Shown: positions 1-8,763, numbered from the stretch's first letter. The stretch is 64,000 nt of DNA from an uncultured Ruminiclostridium sp. (GCA_934490165.1 CAKSTB010000001.1:62001-126000); one strand, 5' to 3'. Notes: generated from the sequence alone by a model not told the origin. Numbers and translations: made by a program.

Positions 1-92
1 TGAAAAAAAGCGGGATAGATGTTCCCGATGATGTAATAGATGAAGATGAGTGTGCAGAGGTTCTGTACAATATTCTTAAAAATAAGGAATAA
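1..92 (+). CDS. ecfA1: ECF transporter ATPase EcfA1, C-terminal end (partial)
   Basis: An open frame enters from the left edge and stops at TAA 90-92, giving about 29 residues that end in ILKNKE. It lies 3 bases before the start of a second ECF ATPase. In Firmicutes two ATPases (EcfA1, EcfA2) are normally encoded side by side before ecfT, so this tail is most simply the end of EcfA1. The catalytic motifs lie outside the window, so the identification rests on position and is an inference. Confidence 0.6.
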   Translation, partial: KKSGIDVPDDVIDEDECAEVLYNILKNKE

Positions 93-95
93 CAA

Positions 96-959
96 ATGAA
101 TGTGATAGAACTGAAAGGGCTTACCTATAAGTACAGCGTGGGCACTCCGTTTGAGTCGACCGCTGTCGATAACGTAAACCTTACTATAGAAAAGGGCGAA
201 TTCTGCGGAATAATCGGTCATACCGGAAGCGGAAAATCGACGCTCATTCAACACCTCAACGGTCTTGTAAAGCCGACATCGGGCGAGGTGCTGATAGACG
301 GACAGAACATATGGGACAAGGGCGTTGACATACGCTCGATAAGGTTCAAAGTAGGTCTTGTGTTCCAGTACTCCGAGTATCAGCTGTTTGAGGAAACGGT
401 GTACAAGGATATAGCATACGGACCAAAGAATATGGGCTGTGACGAAGCCGAGGTAGACCGCAGGGTGCGCGAGGCGGCAGAAAATATGGGTATCCGTGAG
501 GAACTGCTCGAGCGCTCGCCTTTCGATCTGTCGGGCGGACAGAAGCGCCGCGTAGCGCTTGCGGGCGTTATCGCGATGGACCCGGAGATACTGATACTTG
601 ACGAGCCCGCCGCAGGACTTGACCCGATAGGCAGAGAAAAGGTGCTCGGCAAGATAAGCGATTATCATAAGAAATACGGCAAGACGATACTGCTTGTATC
701 CCACTCTATGGAGGATATAGTAAAGTATGCCGATAAGGTTCTTGTAATGAACAAGGGCAAACTCTTCTGCCATGAGGATACGGACAGCGTATTTGCAAGG
801 CAGGACGAGATCATAAAGATAGGTCTTGATGTTCCTCAGATCACAAAGATCATGATGAAGCTGAGAGATAAAGGTGTAGACTTAGGAAAAGATATATATA
901 CTGTTGAACGTGCAAAAGAGAGAATAATGCAGTATATGGACAAAGGAACGATATGCTGA
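96..959 (+). CDS. ecfA2: Energy-coupling factor transporter ATPase EcfA2
   Basis: This is one of the two cytoplasmic ATPases that power ECF-type vitamin and micronutrient uptake together with EcfT and interchangeable substrate-binding S components. The 287-residue protein has Walker A GHTGSGKST at residues 41-49, a Q-loop glutamine at 91, the LSGGQ signature at 145-149 and Walker B ILILDE at 165-170, followed by the D-loop. The long C-terminal extension after residue 220 is typical of CbiO/EcfA proteins. The gene starts 3 bases after the preceding ATPase and overlaps ecfT by 7 bases, so the set is co-transcribed and probably translationally coupled. No S-component gene is adjacent, which suggests a shared (group II) ECF module. 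Confidence 0.93.
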   Translation: MNVIELKGLTYKYSVGTPFESTAVDNVNLTIEKGEFCGIIGHTGSGKSTLIQHLNGLVKPTSGEVLIDGQNIWDKGVDIRSIRFKVGLVFQYSEYQLFEETVYKDIAYGPKNMGCDEAEVDRRVREAAENMGIREELLERSPFDLSGGQKRRVALAGVIAMDPEILILDEPAAGLDPIGREKVLGKISDYHKKYGKTILLVSHSMEDIVKYADKVLVMNKGKLFCHEDTDSVFARQDEIIKIGLDVPQITKIMMKLRDKGVDLGKDIYTVERAKERIMQYMDKGTIC

Positions 960-1774
960 AGGATATTACAATAGGACAGTTTTTCCCGGGCAATTCAATA
1001 ATCCACAGGCTTGACAGCCGCTTCAAGATAGTGCTTGATATAGCCTATGTTGTAATGCTGTTTATGGCGGGAAATTATTGCTCGCTCATAACGGCGGGAC
1101 TGTTCATGCTGATAATTTATATGATGTCGGGGATAAGCTTCAAGCTGATCTTCAAGAGCTTAAAGCCTATTATGCCGATCATACTGTTCACCTGTATACT
1201 TAACCTGTTCTTTATACACGGTGAGGGCGACCCGCTGGTACAGCTCGGATTTATAACGATATATATGGAGGGTATCAATACCTCCGTGTTTATGACGGTG
1301 AGAATTATATTCCTTATTGTCGGAATGTCGCTTCTTACCTATACAACTTCACCCATAGCACTGACAGACGCGATAGAAAGACTGCTGTCACCGCTCAAAA
1401 AACTGCATTTCCCGGTTCACGAGCTTGCTATGATGATGACGATAGCTTTAAGATTTATCCCTACTCTTATCGAGGAAACCGACAAGATAATGTCGGCACA
1501 GAAGGCGAGAGGTGCGAGCCTTGATACAGGCGGTCTTGTAAAGAAAGCCAAGGCGCTTATACCGGTGCTCATACCGCTTTTCGTTTCGGCGTTCAAGCGC
1601 GCAAACGAGCTTGCGCTTGCTATGGAGTGCCGTTGCTATAAGGGCGGCGAGGGCAGGACGCGAATGAAACAGCTGAAGTTCGGTGCAAGGGATATTGTTG
1701 CTGCTGTTATAATGGCGGCAATGATCACATTGACGGTTCTTATGAACATTTATGTTCCCGTACCCGGAATGTAA
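953..1774 (+). CDS. ecfT: ECF transporter transmembrane protein EcfT
   Basis: EcfT is the membrane scaffold that couples the EcfA ATPases to S components. The 273-residue protein has several hydrophobic segments in its first half (around residues 25-55, 68-90 and 105-130) and one at the C terminus (about 245-265). Between them is a charged cytoplasmic region with the AQKARGAS motif and a second ECRCYKGG motif, matching the two Ala-Arg-Gly-type coupling motifs of the family. The start overlaps the end of ecfA2, and truA follows 8 bases after the stop, the order commonly seen in Firmicutes. Confidence 0.93.
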   Translation: MLKDITIGQFFPGNSIIHRLDSRFKIVLDIAYVVMLFMAGNYCSLITAGLFMLIIYMMSGISFKLIFKSLKPIMPIILFTCILNLFFIHGEGDPLVQLGFITIYMEGINTSVFMTVRIIFLIVGMSLLTYTTSPIALTDAIERLLSPLKKLHFPVHELAMMMTIALRFIPTLIEETDKIMSAQKARGASLDTGGLVKKAKALIPVLIPLFVSAFKRANELALAMECRCYKGGEGRTRMKQLKFGARDIVAAVIMAAMITLTVLMNIYVPVPGM

Positions 1775-1782
1775 GGTGAGCT

Positions 1783-2535
1783 ATGCGTAATCTTAAAGTA
1801 ATTATGGCATATAACGGCACGGCTTATCACGGATATCAGCGGCAGAACAACGCAAACAGCATACAGCAGACTGTAGAAGAGGTGCTGTCAAAACTGCTCG
1901 GAGAGGATATCACGATAAACGGCTGTTCACGGACTGACACGGGTGTGCACGCAAGAGCGTTTGTGTTCAATGTAAAGACGGCTTGCCCCATTCCCTGTGA
2001 CGGCTTTATAAAGGGCGGAAACGCAATGCTCCCGCAGGATATAGCGTTTCTTTCGTGCGAAGAAGTGCCTGACAGCTTTCACGCTAGGTTTGACAGCAAG
2101 GGCAAAGAGTATGTCTACAGGATATATACAGGCGCTGTGCGCGATGTATTTACTGCTGATATGGCACTCCATTATCCGTATGCTCCGGATGTTGAGAAAA
2201 TGCGCAGTGCGGCACGGCTTATGGTCGGCGAGCACGACTTTGCTTCATTCTGCAAGGCGGAAGCAAAGGAGCACCTGCTGACTACCGTCAGAACGGTGTA
2301 TTCGATAGATGTTGAACAAAGCGGCGACTTTGTGGAGATCAAGGTACGCGGCAACGGTTTTCTTCACAATATGGTGAGGATAATTGTAGGCACGCTTATA
2401 TATATCAGCGAGGGCAAGCGCACCGAGCAGGATATTATAAATGCGCTCACAAAGCCCGACAGGGAGTTTGCGGGAAAGACCGTACCTGCGTGCGGGCTGT
2501 ATCTTAACAAGGTGTTCTACGAAAACGATGTATAA
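1783..2535 (+). CDS. truA: tRNA pseudouridine(38-40) synthase TruA
   Basis: TruA converts uridines 38, 39 and 40 of the tRNA anticodon arm to pseudouridine. The 250-residue length is normal for the family. The catalytic aspartate is D52 in the SRTDTGVHA motif, and the GNGFLHNMVR motif near residue 190 is characteristic. The start has a GGTGAG Shine-Dalgarno just upstream, 8 bases after ecfT. In many Firmicutes truA follows the ECF genes and precedes rplM-rpsI. Here the ribosomal genes are absent and a DUF5711-like gene follows instead. Confidence 0.95.
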   Translation: MRNLKVIMAYNGTAYHGYQRQNNANSIQQTVEEVLSKLLGEDITINGCSRTDTGVHARAFVFNVKTACPIPCDGFIKGGNAMLPQDIAFLSCEEVPDSFHARFDSKGKEYVYRIYTGAVRDVFTADMALHYPYAPDVEKMRSAARLMVGEHDFASFCKAEAKEHLLTTVRTVYSIDVEQSGDFVEIKVRGNGFLHNMVRIIVGTLIYISEGKRTEQDIINALTKPDREFAGKTVPACGLYLNKVFYENDV

Positions 2536-2552
2536 ATGAAAGAGGGGTAGAT

Positions 2553-3743
2553 ATGAAAGTACCCGATAAAAATCCTCTTGAAGAGCAAAACAATGATATA
2601 AACGATGTTACGCTGTATCGCAAAAAGAAAAAGCGGGCAAAGCTGATAAGAAATCTTATCATACTGCTTGTTATAGTTGCGGCGGCAGTGCCGGTATGGA
2701 TATACCGCGACACAATATTCGAGCCGTTGCGCGGTATCGCTTCAAGGATACAGACTACCACTGATGAAACGGCGGGCTATCCGATAAGCCTTACCGGCAG
2801 GTCTGACTACAGCTTCTGTGCGATGAATGACAGCTTCGCACTGCTGAGCGATACTTACCTTTATTCCTATAACGAGAACGGCGGGCAGAACTTTGCTTTA
2901 CAGCACGGCTATGTTCACCCTATGGCAGTGTCAAACTCAAAGCGTGTTGTCATCTACGATAAGGGCGGACACGATTTCTCACTGTTCAACAAGACAAGTC
3001 AGATATATAAGGGAAATATCGAGGACGAGGTCATAGTATCAGTATTTCTCAGCAGCTCGGAGCATACGGCGGTCGTAACGACAGGCGGAAGATACTCTAA
3101 CGTTATATACGTCTATGACGGTAGCGGAAAGTGGCTTTACACACAGCGCTTTATCGATGATAACGTAATGCAGGCGGTATTCTCCGAGGATAACAAGTAT
3201 CTCTATGTGACAAGGGTCACATCGGATAACGGCGATATAGTAACAAAGCTCTCGAAGTACGATATTACAGGTGACGGCACTGAACTGTGGTCACAGACAC
3301 TGAGCGACTGCGTATCCCTTGCACTCGGCATAGACGGAAATACGCTTACAGTGACGGGTGACAATATGGTGGCAACGTATAATGCGGACAGTGGTGAGCC
3401 AGCAGGTTATTACAGCTATCAGGGAACGCTTGAAAACTTTGATACATCTACTTCACAGAAGGTATTTGTTCTGGACGATTATACAAATGACGGAAAGAAA
3501 CTGATATTTCTCAACGACAAGTGTGAAATGACGGCAAGCGCCGCAGTTTCAGCCGATGTAAAGCAGATAAAGGTGAGCGGTGATACTGTTATGGTTATGA
3601 CCGAATCGGACATAACTCAGTATGATCTATCGCTTGAATCGGTGAAAAAGACACTGCTCACAGACAGCTATTCCGACTTTATCACATTCGGCGGGTCAAT
3701 ACTGCTTATGGGCTATGATGCAATAGACAGCATAAGCCTGTAA
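2553..3743 (+). CDS. DUF5711-like membrane-anchored beta-propeller protein
   Basis: The function is unknown. The 396-residue protein has a charged N terminus with a run of basic residues (RKKKKRAK), one membrane segment at about residues 30-50 and then a long extracytoplasmic region. That region is rich in beta-strand repeats such as YVYDGSGKW and SLALGIDGNTLTV, resembling the PQQ/WD-like propeller blades of Clostridial DUF5711 proteins. It begins 18 bases after truA with an AGAGGGG ribosome binding site and is followed 25 bases later by a CvpA-family gene, so the two are probably co-transcribed. The family assignment is from memory of its architecture. Confidence 0.7.
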   Translation: MKVPDKNPLEEQNNDINDVTLYRKKKKRAKLIRNLIILLVIVAAAVPVWIYRDTIFEPLRGIASRIQTTTDETAGYPISLTGRSDYSFCAMNDSFALLSDTYLYSYNENGGQNFALQHGYVHPMAVSNSKRVVIYDKGGHDFSLFNKTSQIYKGNIEDEVIVSVFLSSSEHTAVVTTGGRYSNVIYVYDGSGKWLYTQRFIDDNVMQAVFSEDNKYLYVTRVTSDNGDIVTKLSKYDITGDGTELWSQTLSDCVSLALGIDGNTLTVTGDNMVATYNADSGEPAGYYSYQGTLENFDTSTSQKVFVLDDYTNDGKKLIFLNDKCEMTASAAVSADVKQIKVSGDTVMVMTESDITQYDLSLESVKKTLLTDSYSDFITFGGSILLMGYDAIDSISL

Positions 3744-3767
3744 CAGCAAACGGAAAGGAAAACATTT

Positions 3768-4799
3768 ATGGGAACGGATTTTTTTTGGTTTTATGATGTA
3801 ATACTCGCGGCGATACTTATAGGTATGATGTTTGTCGGCGCGAAGAAGGGCTTTGTGCGTATGGTGCTGAGCCTGGCGGCTTTTGTGGCATCGTTTGTTG
3901 TCGCACTGCTTATAAGCGACGGCGTATCGACATGGGTATATGACAGCTTTATCAGTCAGCCGCTCGAGCAGACCATATCGACATCTATAAACGATGCGCT
4001 CGGCGATAATGTAGTAACACAGCTCGGCGAGATAGATATGGATAAGGCCAAGATAAACGGCAAGAGCCTTGACAGCCTTGACCTTAAGGCAGACAAGGCG
4101 GGTAAGGTGACTGTAAACCTCAGTGATGTAAACCTCAGCAATACAGGTATCAGCAAGGTAGACCTTACTGCGTTCGGTATTGACAAGTCGGTCGATTACT
4201 CAAATATCAACCTCGGCTCTGTACAGCTGTACGAGAGCGATATCGACAAGTACGGACTTGAGAATATGCTCCTTACAGAGGTGCTGTCGCAAAATCTCAA
4301 GAACAGCGATGTTGCCGACAGCGTAAACGACATAATACAACAGGTGAACGAGGCAGTGCCTGCGCTTGGCCTTGAGGGCAAGACTATCGAAGACATAGAC
4401 GGCGGACTTGTGAACAATGTCGTTGTAAGCGTTGTCGAATCTTCGGGCAACCCCGGCAAGGCAATTCTTGACAACGTGGCAAAGCCTGTTATACTTGTGC
4501 CGCTGAGAACTCTGGTATTTGTGATACTGTTCTTCCTTATATTCATAATACTGTCGATAATCATAAAGGCTACATCTGTAGTAAACAAGCTCCCGGTGAT
4601 CGGCAAGCTGAACTCACTGCTCGGCGGTGTGCTCGGACTTGTGCAGGGTCTTATAATAGTGTTTATCGTTGTGATAATCGCGCATATGGCGGTTGCGATC
4701 ACAAATAACACACTCATATTCCTGAACGAAATGACGATAAACAAGTCATATGCGTTCAGCTGGGTATACAACTTCTCATTCCTCGACTTCCTTAACTAA
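3768..4799 (+). CDS. CvpA family membrane protein
   Basis: CvpA-family proteins are integral membrane proteins linked to colicin V production and envelope maintenance; their biochemical role is unclear. The 343-residue protein opens with two hydrophobic segments (about residues 8-25 and 32-50) around a GAKKGFVRM loop typical of CvpA. A polar region of roughly 170 residues, rich in Asp, Ser and Asn, follows. Two more membrane segments lie near 245-270 and 285-310. The large central insertion makes it about twice the length of E. coli CvpA. An AAAGGAAAA ribosome binding site precedes the start. Confidence 0.8.
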   Translation: MGTDFFWFYDVILAAILIGMMFVGAKKGFVRMVLSLAAFVASFVVALLISDGVSTWVYDSFISQPLEQTISTSINDALGDNVVTQLGEIDMDKAKINGKSLDSLDLKADKAGKVTVNLSDVNLSNTGISKVDLTAFGIDKSVDYSNINLGSVQLYESDIDKYGLENMLLTEVLSQNLKNSDVADSVNDIIQQVNEAVPALGLEGKTIEDIDGGLVNNVVVSVVESSGNPGKAILDNVAKPVILVPLRTLVFVILFFLIFIILSIIIKATSVVNKLPVIGKLNSLLGGVLGLVQGLIIVFIVVIIAHMAVAITNNTLIFLNEMTINKSYAFSWVYNFSFLDFLN

Positions 4800-4834
4800 A
4801 TACTCAGTTAACAAAAGAGAAATATAATTATAAG

Positions 4835-4854
4835 TAAGCTGTTTAAACGGCTTA
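4835..4854. promoter_or_regulatory. 20-bp dyad upstream of the clpE-like gene
   Basis: The sequence TAAGCTGTTTAAACGGCTTA is a palindrome in which 9 of 10 base pairs match. It lies 39 bases before the ClpE-like start and just downstream of a TATAAT-like hexamer at 4823-4828. No CtsR-type direct repeats (GGTCAAA) or CIRCE element are visible. It could be an operator or a 5'-UTR hairpin. Confidence 0.35.
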
Positions 4855-4892
4855 TATTAAGACAAAAGAACCTAAAGAAAGGTTGGATATAA

Positions 4893-7178
4893 ATGCTTTG
4901 TTCAAGATGTAAAAAAAGACAGGCAGTTGTATTTATCTCGACAATACAGGGCACTGAAAAGCGCGATGAGGGACTTTGCCTTATATGCGCCAAGGAGCTC
5001 GGTGTTCCGCAGGTAAACGACTACCTCGAAAAGATGGGAATAAGCGATGAAGATCTCGAAGAAAGCTATAAGATGCTTTTCGGCGAGGGCGATCCCGACA
5101 GCGAAGAAAACGACGATGATTTCACACCCGGCGGAGCAGGCACTATGATGCCGTTCTTCCAGCGTTTTGCCGCAGGCAGTGCCGTACCCGGCTCGGGAGC
5201 AACGGCAGACGGCGATAAAAAGGAAGTAAAGGACGATAAGAAGCGCAATAAGAAAAAAGAGGAGAAGAAGAGAAAATTCCTTGACGCTTACTGCACTAAC
5301 CTTACCGCCAAAGCCAAAAAGGGCGAGATCGACCGCATAGTCGGCAGAGAGAAAGAAATTTACCGCGTAATGCAGATACTCTCCCGCCGTACCAAGAACA
5401 ACCCTTGCATCATCGGTGAACCCGGTGTAGGTAAGACCGCTATCGCAGAGGGTATCGCGCAGAAGCTTGCAAGCGGAGATGTGCCGTTCAGACTTCAGGG
5501 CAAGGAGCTGTATATGCTCGACCTTACCGCGCTTGTAGCGGGCACGCAGTTCAGAGGTCAGTTTGAAAGCCGTGTAAAGGCGCTTATCGAGGAGATAAAG
5601 AACGCCGGCAACATAATCCTCTTTATCGACGAGGTTCATAACCTTGTCGGAACAGGCGACTCAGAGGGCACGATGAATGCCGCAAATATCTTAAAGCCCG
5701 CTCTTTCAAGGGGCGAGGTTCAGGTGATCGGTGCGACCACGTTCAACGAGTACAGAAAGTATATCGAAAAGGACTCTGCGCTTGAAAGACGTTTCCAGCC
5801 CGTTACCGCAAACGAGCCGTCAATTGAGGATACAATAGAGCTTCTCAAGGGTATCAAGGAATATTACGAAGAGTACCACAAGCTGTATGTAAGCGATGAT
5901 ATATTAAGAAGCTGTGCCGTGCTCAGCGAGCGCTACATCACCGACAGATATCTGCCCGACAAGGCGATAGACCTGCTTGATGAAGCCGCCGCTTGCGCAA
6001 GCATCAACAGCAAGGAGCTTACCGAATACGAACAGCTCAAGAAGAAAAACAAGGCGCTCGAGGTCGAAGAAAACGACCTTTCAGCCGAAACCGAGAACAA
6101 GAATTATCAGTGTATAGCGGAGATAAAGACCGAGCTTGCAAAGAACACAGCGCGTATCGAAGAGCTTGAACCGATGATAAAGGAGGTTCACGTTACCGAG
6201 AACGATGTCTGCAAGGTAATTGAGCTGTGGACGGGTATCCCCGCAAGCAAGCTCCTTGAAACCGAGTTCAAGCGTATAGCGAACCTTGAAAGCGTGCTCA
6301 AGTCAAAGGTTGTTGGTCAGGACGAAGCCTGCGAGCTCGTAGCCGCCGCCATAAAGAGGACAAGAGTACAGCTCTCGGCACGCCGCAGACCCGCATCGTT
6401 CATATTCGTAGGACCTACCGGTGTCGGCAAGACCGAGCTTGTAAAGGTGCTCGCAAATGAGCTGTTCAACACGGTTGACCCGCTGATAAGACTAGATATG
6501 TCCGAGTTTATGGAAAAGCACAGCGTATCGAGGATCATCGGTTCGCCTCCCGGATATGTAGGCTATGATGAAGCGGGACAGCTTACCGAAAAGGTACGCA
6601 GAAAGCCTTATTCGGTAATCCTCTTTGACGAGATCGAAAAGGCTCACCCCGATGTAATGAATATACTCTTACAGATCCTTGATGAGGGTAAGGTAAACGA
6701 TGCCCACGGCAGAACGGTAAGCTTTGAAAACACCGTTATCGCAATGACCTCAAACGCTGGTTCATCGTTCAACACAAGCGGACTGGGCTTTGCAAAGAGC
6801 GAGGAGGATATCTCAAAGGATAAGGCTATGAAGGCTCTCGGCGAGTTCTTGCGCCCCGAGTTCTTAAGCCGTGTGGACGAGGTAGTTGTATTCAAGCCCT
6901 TGTCGCTTGAAGCATACAACGGCATAGCTCACCTTATGATAGGCGAGATGAAAGAGCCGCTCCTTGAAAAGAATATCACGCTTAATGTGACAGACGCGGC
7001 ATATGACCTTGTTGCAAAGAAAGCGTCGGGCGGTAAGTTCGGCGGCAGAGATGTCCGCAGAATAGTCCGCAAGGATATCGAGGACAAGGTAGCGAACATC
7101 ATCGTTGACGCTGACGGCAACGTTTCACAGATAAATGTTGACGCGGACGGTGACGAGATAAAGGTTACAGGCAAATAA
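4893..7178 (+). CDS. clpE: ClpE-like AAA+ unfoldase, ATP-binding subunit of Clp protease
   Basis: This hexameric AAA+ chaperone unfolds proteins and feeds them to ClpP. The 761-residue protein begins with a four-cysteine zinc finger (C3, C6, C29, C32), as in ClpE, instead of the ClpC N-domain. A charged lysine-rich linker follows near residues 105-130. The first ATPase domain has Walker A GEPGVGKT near residue 175. The second has GPTGVGKTE near residue 507 and arginine-rich sensor regions. A GLGF tripeptide loop after MTSNAGSSF in the second domain fits the ClpP-binding loop. The start has an AAAGAAAGGTTGG ribosome binding site. A terminator follows at 7184-7216. No mcsA/mcsB/ctsR genes are adjacent. 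Confidence 0.88.
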   Translation: MLCSRCKKRQAVVFISTIQGTEKRDEGLCLICAKELGVPQVNDYLEKMGISDEDLEESYKMLFGEGDPDSEENDDDFTPGGAGTMMPFFQRFAAGSAVPGSGATADGDKKEVKDDKKRNKKKEEKKRKFLDAYCTNLTAKAKKGEIDRIVGREKEIYRVMQILSRRTKNNPCIIGEPGVGKTAIAEGIAQKLASGDVPFRLQGKELYMLDLTALVAGTQFRGQFESRVKALIEEIKNAGNIILFIDEVHNLVGTGDSEGTMNAANILKPALSRGEVQVIGATTFNEYRKYIEKDSALERRFQPVTANEPSIEDTIELLKGIKEYYEEYHKLYVSDDILRSCAVLSERYITDRYLPDKAIDLLDEAAACASINSKELTEYEQLKKKNKALEVEENDLSAETENKNYQCIAEIKTELAKNTARIEELEPMIKEVHVTENDVCKVIELWTGIPASKLLETEFKRIANLESVLKSKVVGQDEACELVAAAIKRTRVQLSARRRPASFIFVGPTGVGKTELVKVLANELFNTVDPLIRLDMSEFMEKHSVSRIIGSPPGYVGYDEAGQLTEKVRRKPYSVILFDEIEKAHPDVMNILLQILDEGKVNDAHGRTVSFENTVIAMTSNAGSSFNTSGLGFAKSEEDISKDKAMKALGEFLRPEFLSRVDEVVVFKPLSLEAYNGIAHLMIGEMKEPLLEKNITLNVTDAAYDLVAKKASGGKFGGRDVRRIVRKDIEDKVANIIVDADGNVSQINVDADGDEIKVTGK

Positions 7179-7183
7179 TACTG

Positions 7184-7216
7184 CGGAGCATTGCATAATG
7201 CAGTGCTCCGTTTTTG
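7184..7216 (+). terminator. Rho-independent terminator after the clpE-like gene
   Basis: The arms CGGAGCA (7184-7190) and TGCTCCG (7204-7210) form a stem with an inner TGCA/TGCA pairing, followed by TTTTTG. It lies 6 bases after the stop codon. Confidence 0.8.
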
Positions 7217-7239
7217 CATAAACGAAAGGAATCATACTT

Positions 7240-7944
7240 ATGGCAGTGGTTATTACAGGCGGCACGGGCGCTATCGGCAGTGCGATGGTGCGCGAGTTTG
7301 CAAAAACAAATGACGTTGCGATAATATATAAAAGCTCCGATGAAAAAGCGATACAGCTTGAAAAGCAGACAGGCTGTAAGGCATATAAGGCGGACGTATC
7401 CTCAGCCCCCGAGGTAGCGGTGGCGGTACATCAGATAATATCCGACTTCGGAAAGATAAATGTGCTTATAAACAACGCCGGCATATCGCAGATAAAGCTT
7501 CTCAGCGATGTGACCGAGCTTGACTGGTACAATATGGTCGATGTCCACCTGACGGGCGCATTCAATATGACCAAGGCGGTGCTCCCCGATATGATAAAGC
7601 ATAAACGGGGAAGTATCATCAATATTTCGTCCGTTTGGGGGGTATACGGAGCGTCCTGCGAAGTGCCGTACTCAACGGTCAAGGCGGGGCTTATCGGCTT
7701 TACAAAGTCGCTGTCAAAGGAGGTCGCGCCGAGCGGCATTACCGTAAACTGTATTGCTCCGGGAGTGATCGACAGCCCTATGAACAATGCTCACCTGTCG
7801 CCCGATGAGATGAACGAGCTTATCGCCGAAACTCCGCTCGGCAGGCTCGGCACACCCGAGGATGTCGCAAAAGCCGCAGTGTATCTTGCGTCTGCGGGAT
7901 TTGTCACAGGTCAGGTGCTCGGAGTTGACGGCGGGTTTTATTGA
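7240..7944 (+). CDS. Short-chain dehydrogenase/reductase (FabG/YmfI-like)
   Basis: This 234-residue classical SDR oxidoreductase has the nucleotide-binding TGGTGAIG motif at residues 6-13, the NNAG motif near residue 85 and a catalytic Ser...Tyr-x-x-x-Lys set (NISSVWG then YSTVK near residue 150). A DGGFY C terminus is typical of FabG-like enzymes. Candidate roles are 3-oxoacyl-ACP reductase or the EF-P 5-aminopentanone reductase (YmfI) found singly in Firmicutes. There are no fatty-acid synthesis neighbours, so YmfI-type is at least as likely. The start has a CGAAAGGAATC ribosome binding site just after the terminator of the preceding gene. Confidence 0.8.
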   Translation: MAVVITGGTGAIGSAMVREFAKTNDVAIIYKSSDEKAIQLEKQTGCKAYKADVSSAPEVAVAVHQIISDFGKINVLINNAGISQIKLLSDVTELDWYNMVDVHLTGAFNMTKAVLPDMIKHKRGSIINISSVWGVYGASCEVPYSTVKAGLIGFTKSLSKEVAPSGITVNCIAPGVIDSPMNNAHLSPDEMNELIAETPLGRLGTPEDVAKAAVYLASAGFVTGQVLGVDGGFY

Positions 7945-8390
7945 TTTTACCGGCAAAGAGCCATATAATAAGCAAAATGAGTATCGGTATGATGCTCATT
8001 TCAGTCTGTCGAAAAATCTCTTGCTTATTTAAAAATGGGGTGTCGCTTATTGCTTGCTCTGTTGGTTTTGCATCTCTGCAAAGTCAGCTGTTTGTGCCGT
8101 TGCGCGATGCAACGACACAAAAGACTGTCGAGGCAGTGACGCACCGACAACAAACGACCACGATTGCAGAGACGCAAAGCCAACCAAGTATACACAGCCC
8201 TTCACCGAGAGGAAGGGGCTTGGGGTTTCGGCAAGGATGCCGATATAGAACACCCAAAGGCTTTGCAAGGACGCAAAGCCCACAAAGTGTTCTTAAAGGG
8301 ATAGAGAATTTGCTCCATTTTTATAAAATGGACTTTTTCTACAATCTGATGCTGCTGAAGCCTTTATGGCTATCAGCCGCATTTTTACAT
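7945..8390. repeat. Non-coding, hairpin-rich repeat region
   Basis: This 446-base stretch has no credible gene. It contains three copies of a unit resembling TTGCAGAGACGCAAAGCCAAC: one inverted (8061-8081) and two direct (8164-8183 and about 8261-8283). The first two pair as a long stem (about 20 bp, few mismatches). That stem encloses hairpins at 8091-8121 (13-bp arms, one mismatch) and 8126-8149 (TGTCG/CGACA). A second stem at 8247-8293 pairs AGAACAC with GTGTTCT around a GGCTTTGC/GCAAAGCC hairpin. A further GCCC-TTC/GAA-GGGGC hairpin lies near 8196-8220. The layout suggests a dispersed palindromic element; long frames across it encode only translated repeats. Confidence 0.6.
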
Positions 8391-8424
8391 AAAAAAAGAA
8401 GTCACAGAAAATGTGACTTCTTTT
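8391..8424 (-). terminator. Terminator of the tRNA operon
   Basis: The arms at 8394-8406 and 8412-8424 form a perfect 13-bp stem with a 5-base loop. Read on the minus strand it is followed by a run of T, immediately after the tRNA-Ser gene. It is a clear intrinsic terminator for the minus-strand tRNA transcript. Confidence 0.85.
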
Positions 8425-8513
8425 GGCGCAGAAAGAGGGATTTGAACCCTCGCGCCGGTTTCCCGACCTACTCCCTTAGCAGGGGAGCCCCTTCACCACT
8501 TGGGTATTTCTGC
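8424..8513 (-). tRNA. tRNA-Ser (GCT)
   Basis: On the minus strand the sequence folds as a class II tRNA of 90 bases including an encoded CCA. The acceptor stem pairs GCAGAAA with TTTCTGC and the discriminator is G. The anticodon loop CTGCTAA gives anticodon GCT (8478-8480), reading AGC/AGU serine codons. The long variable arm is typical of tRNA-Ser, and the T loop GTTCAAATC is present. It lies 24 bases downstream of tRNA-Leu in the same transcript. Confidence 0.97.
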
Positions 8514-8537
8514 ATGGCGAATTATAAAATATTTAAT

Positions 8538-8624
8538 TGGTGCCGCTGATCGGACTTGAACCGATACGGTATTGCTACCGAGGGATTTTAAGTCCCTTGT
8601 GTCTGCCGATTCCACCACAGCGGC
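8538..8624 (-). tRNA. tRNA-Leu (TAA)
   Basis: This 87-base minus-strand class II tRNA has an encoded CCA. The acceptor arm is GCCGCTG paired with CAGCGGC. The anticodon loop TTAAAAT gives TAA, reading UUA/UUG leucine codons. The variable arm CCTCGGTAGCAATACCG and the T loop GGTTCAAGTCC fit the family. It is the first gene of the operon behind a consensus promoter. Confidence 0.97.
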
Positions 8625-8661
8625 ATTTGGTTGTGGTTTTTTCGGTGATTAACCTTGATAT

Positions 8662-8690
8662 ATTATACACTTATTTCAGCAGCTTGTCAA
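8662..8690 (-). promoter_or_regulatory. Sigma-A promoter of the tRNA-Leu/tRNA-Ser operon
   Basis: On the minus strand TTGACA (8690-8685) and TATAAT (8667-8662) are separated by exactly 17 bases. Both boxes match the consensus perfectly, as expected for a strongly expressed stable-RNA operon. Confidence 0.9.
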
Positions 8691-8734
8691 GTGCTTTTTG
8701 AAAATTTTATTAAATTATTTTCTCTTTTTTCATC

Positions 8735-8763
8735 TTGTATTTTATTCCGAAATAGTGTAAAAT
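8735..8763 (+). promoter_or_regulatory. Promoter of the GT4 glycosyltransferase gene
   Basis: TTGTAT (8735-8740) and TAAAAT (8758-8763) are separated by 17 bases and lie about 75 bases before the glycosyltransferase start. Confidence 0.6.

Noticed and set aside
7941..8549. 202-codon open frame on the plus strand (and a 78-codon one on the minus strand)
   Set aside because: They run through hairpin repeats and the tRNA genes; the GFASLQS-like words are the translated repeat unit, and there is no ribosome binding site.
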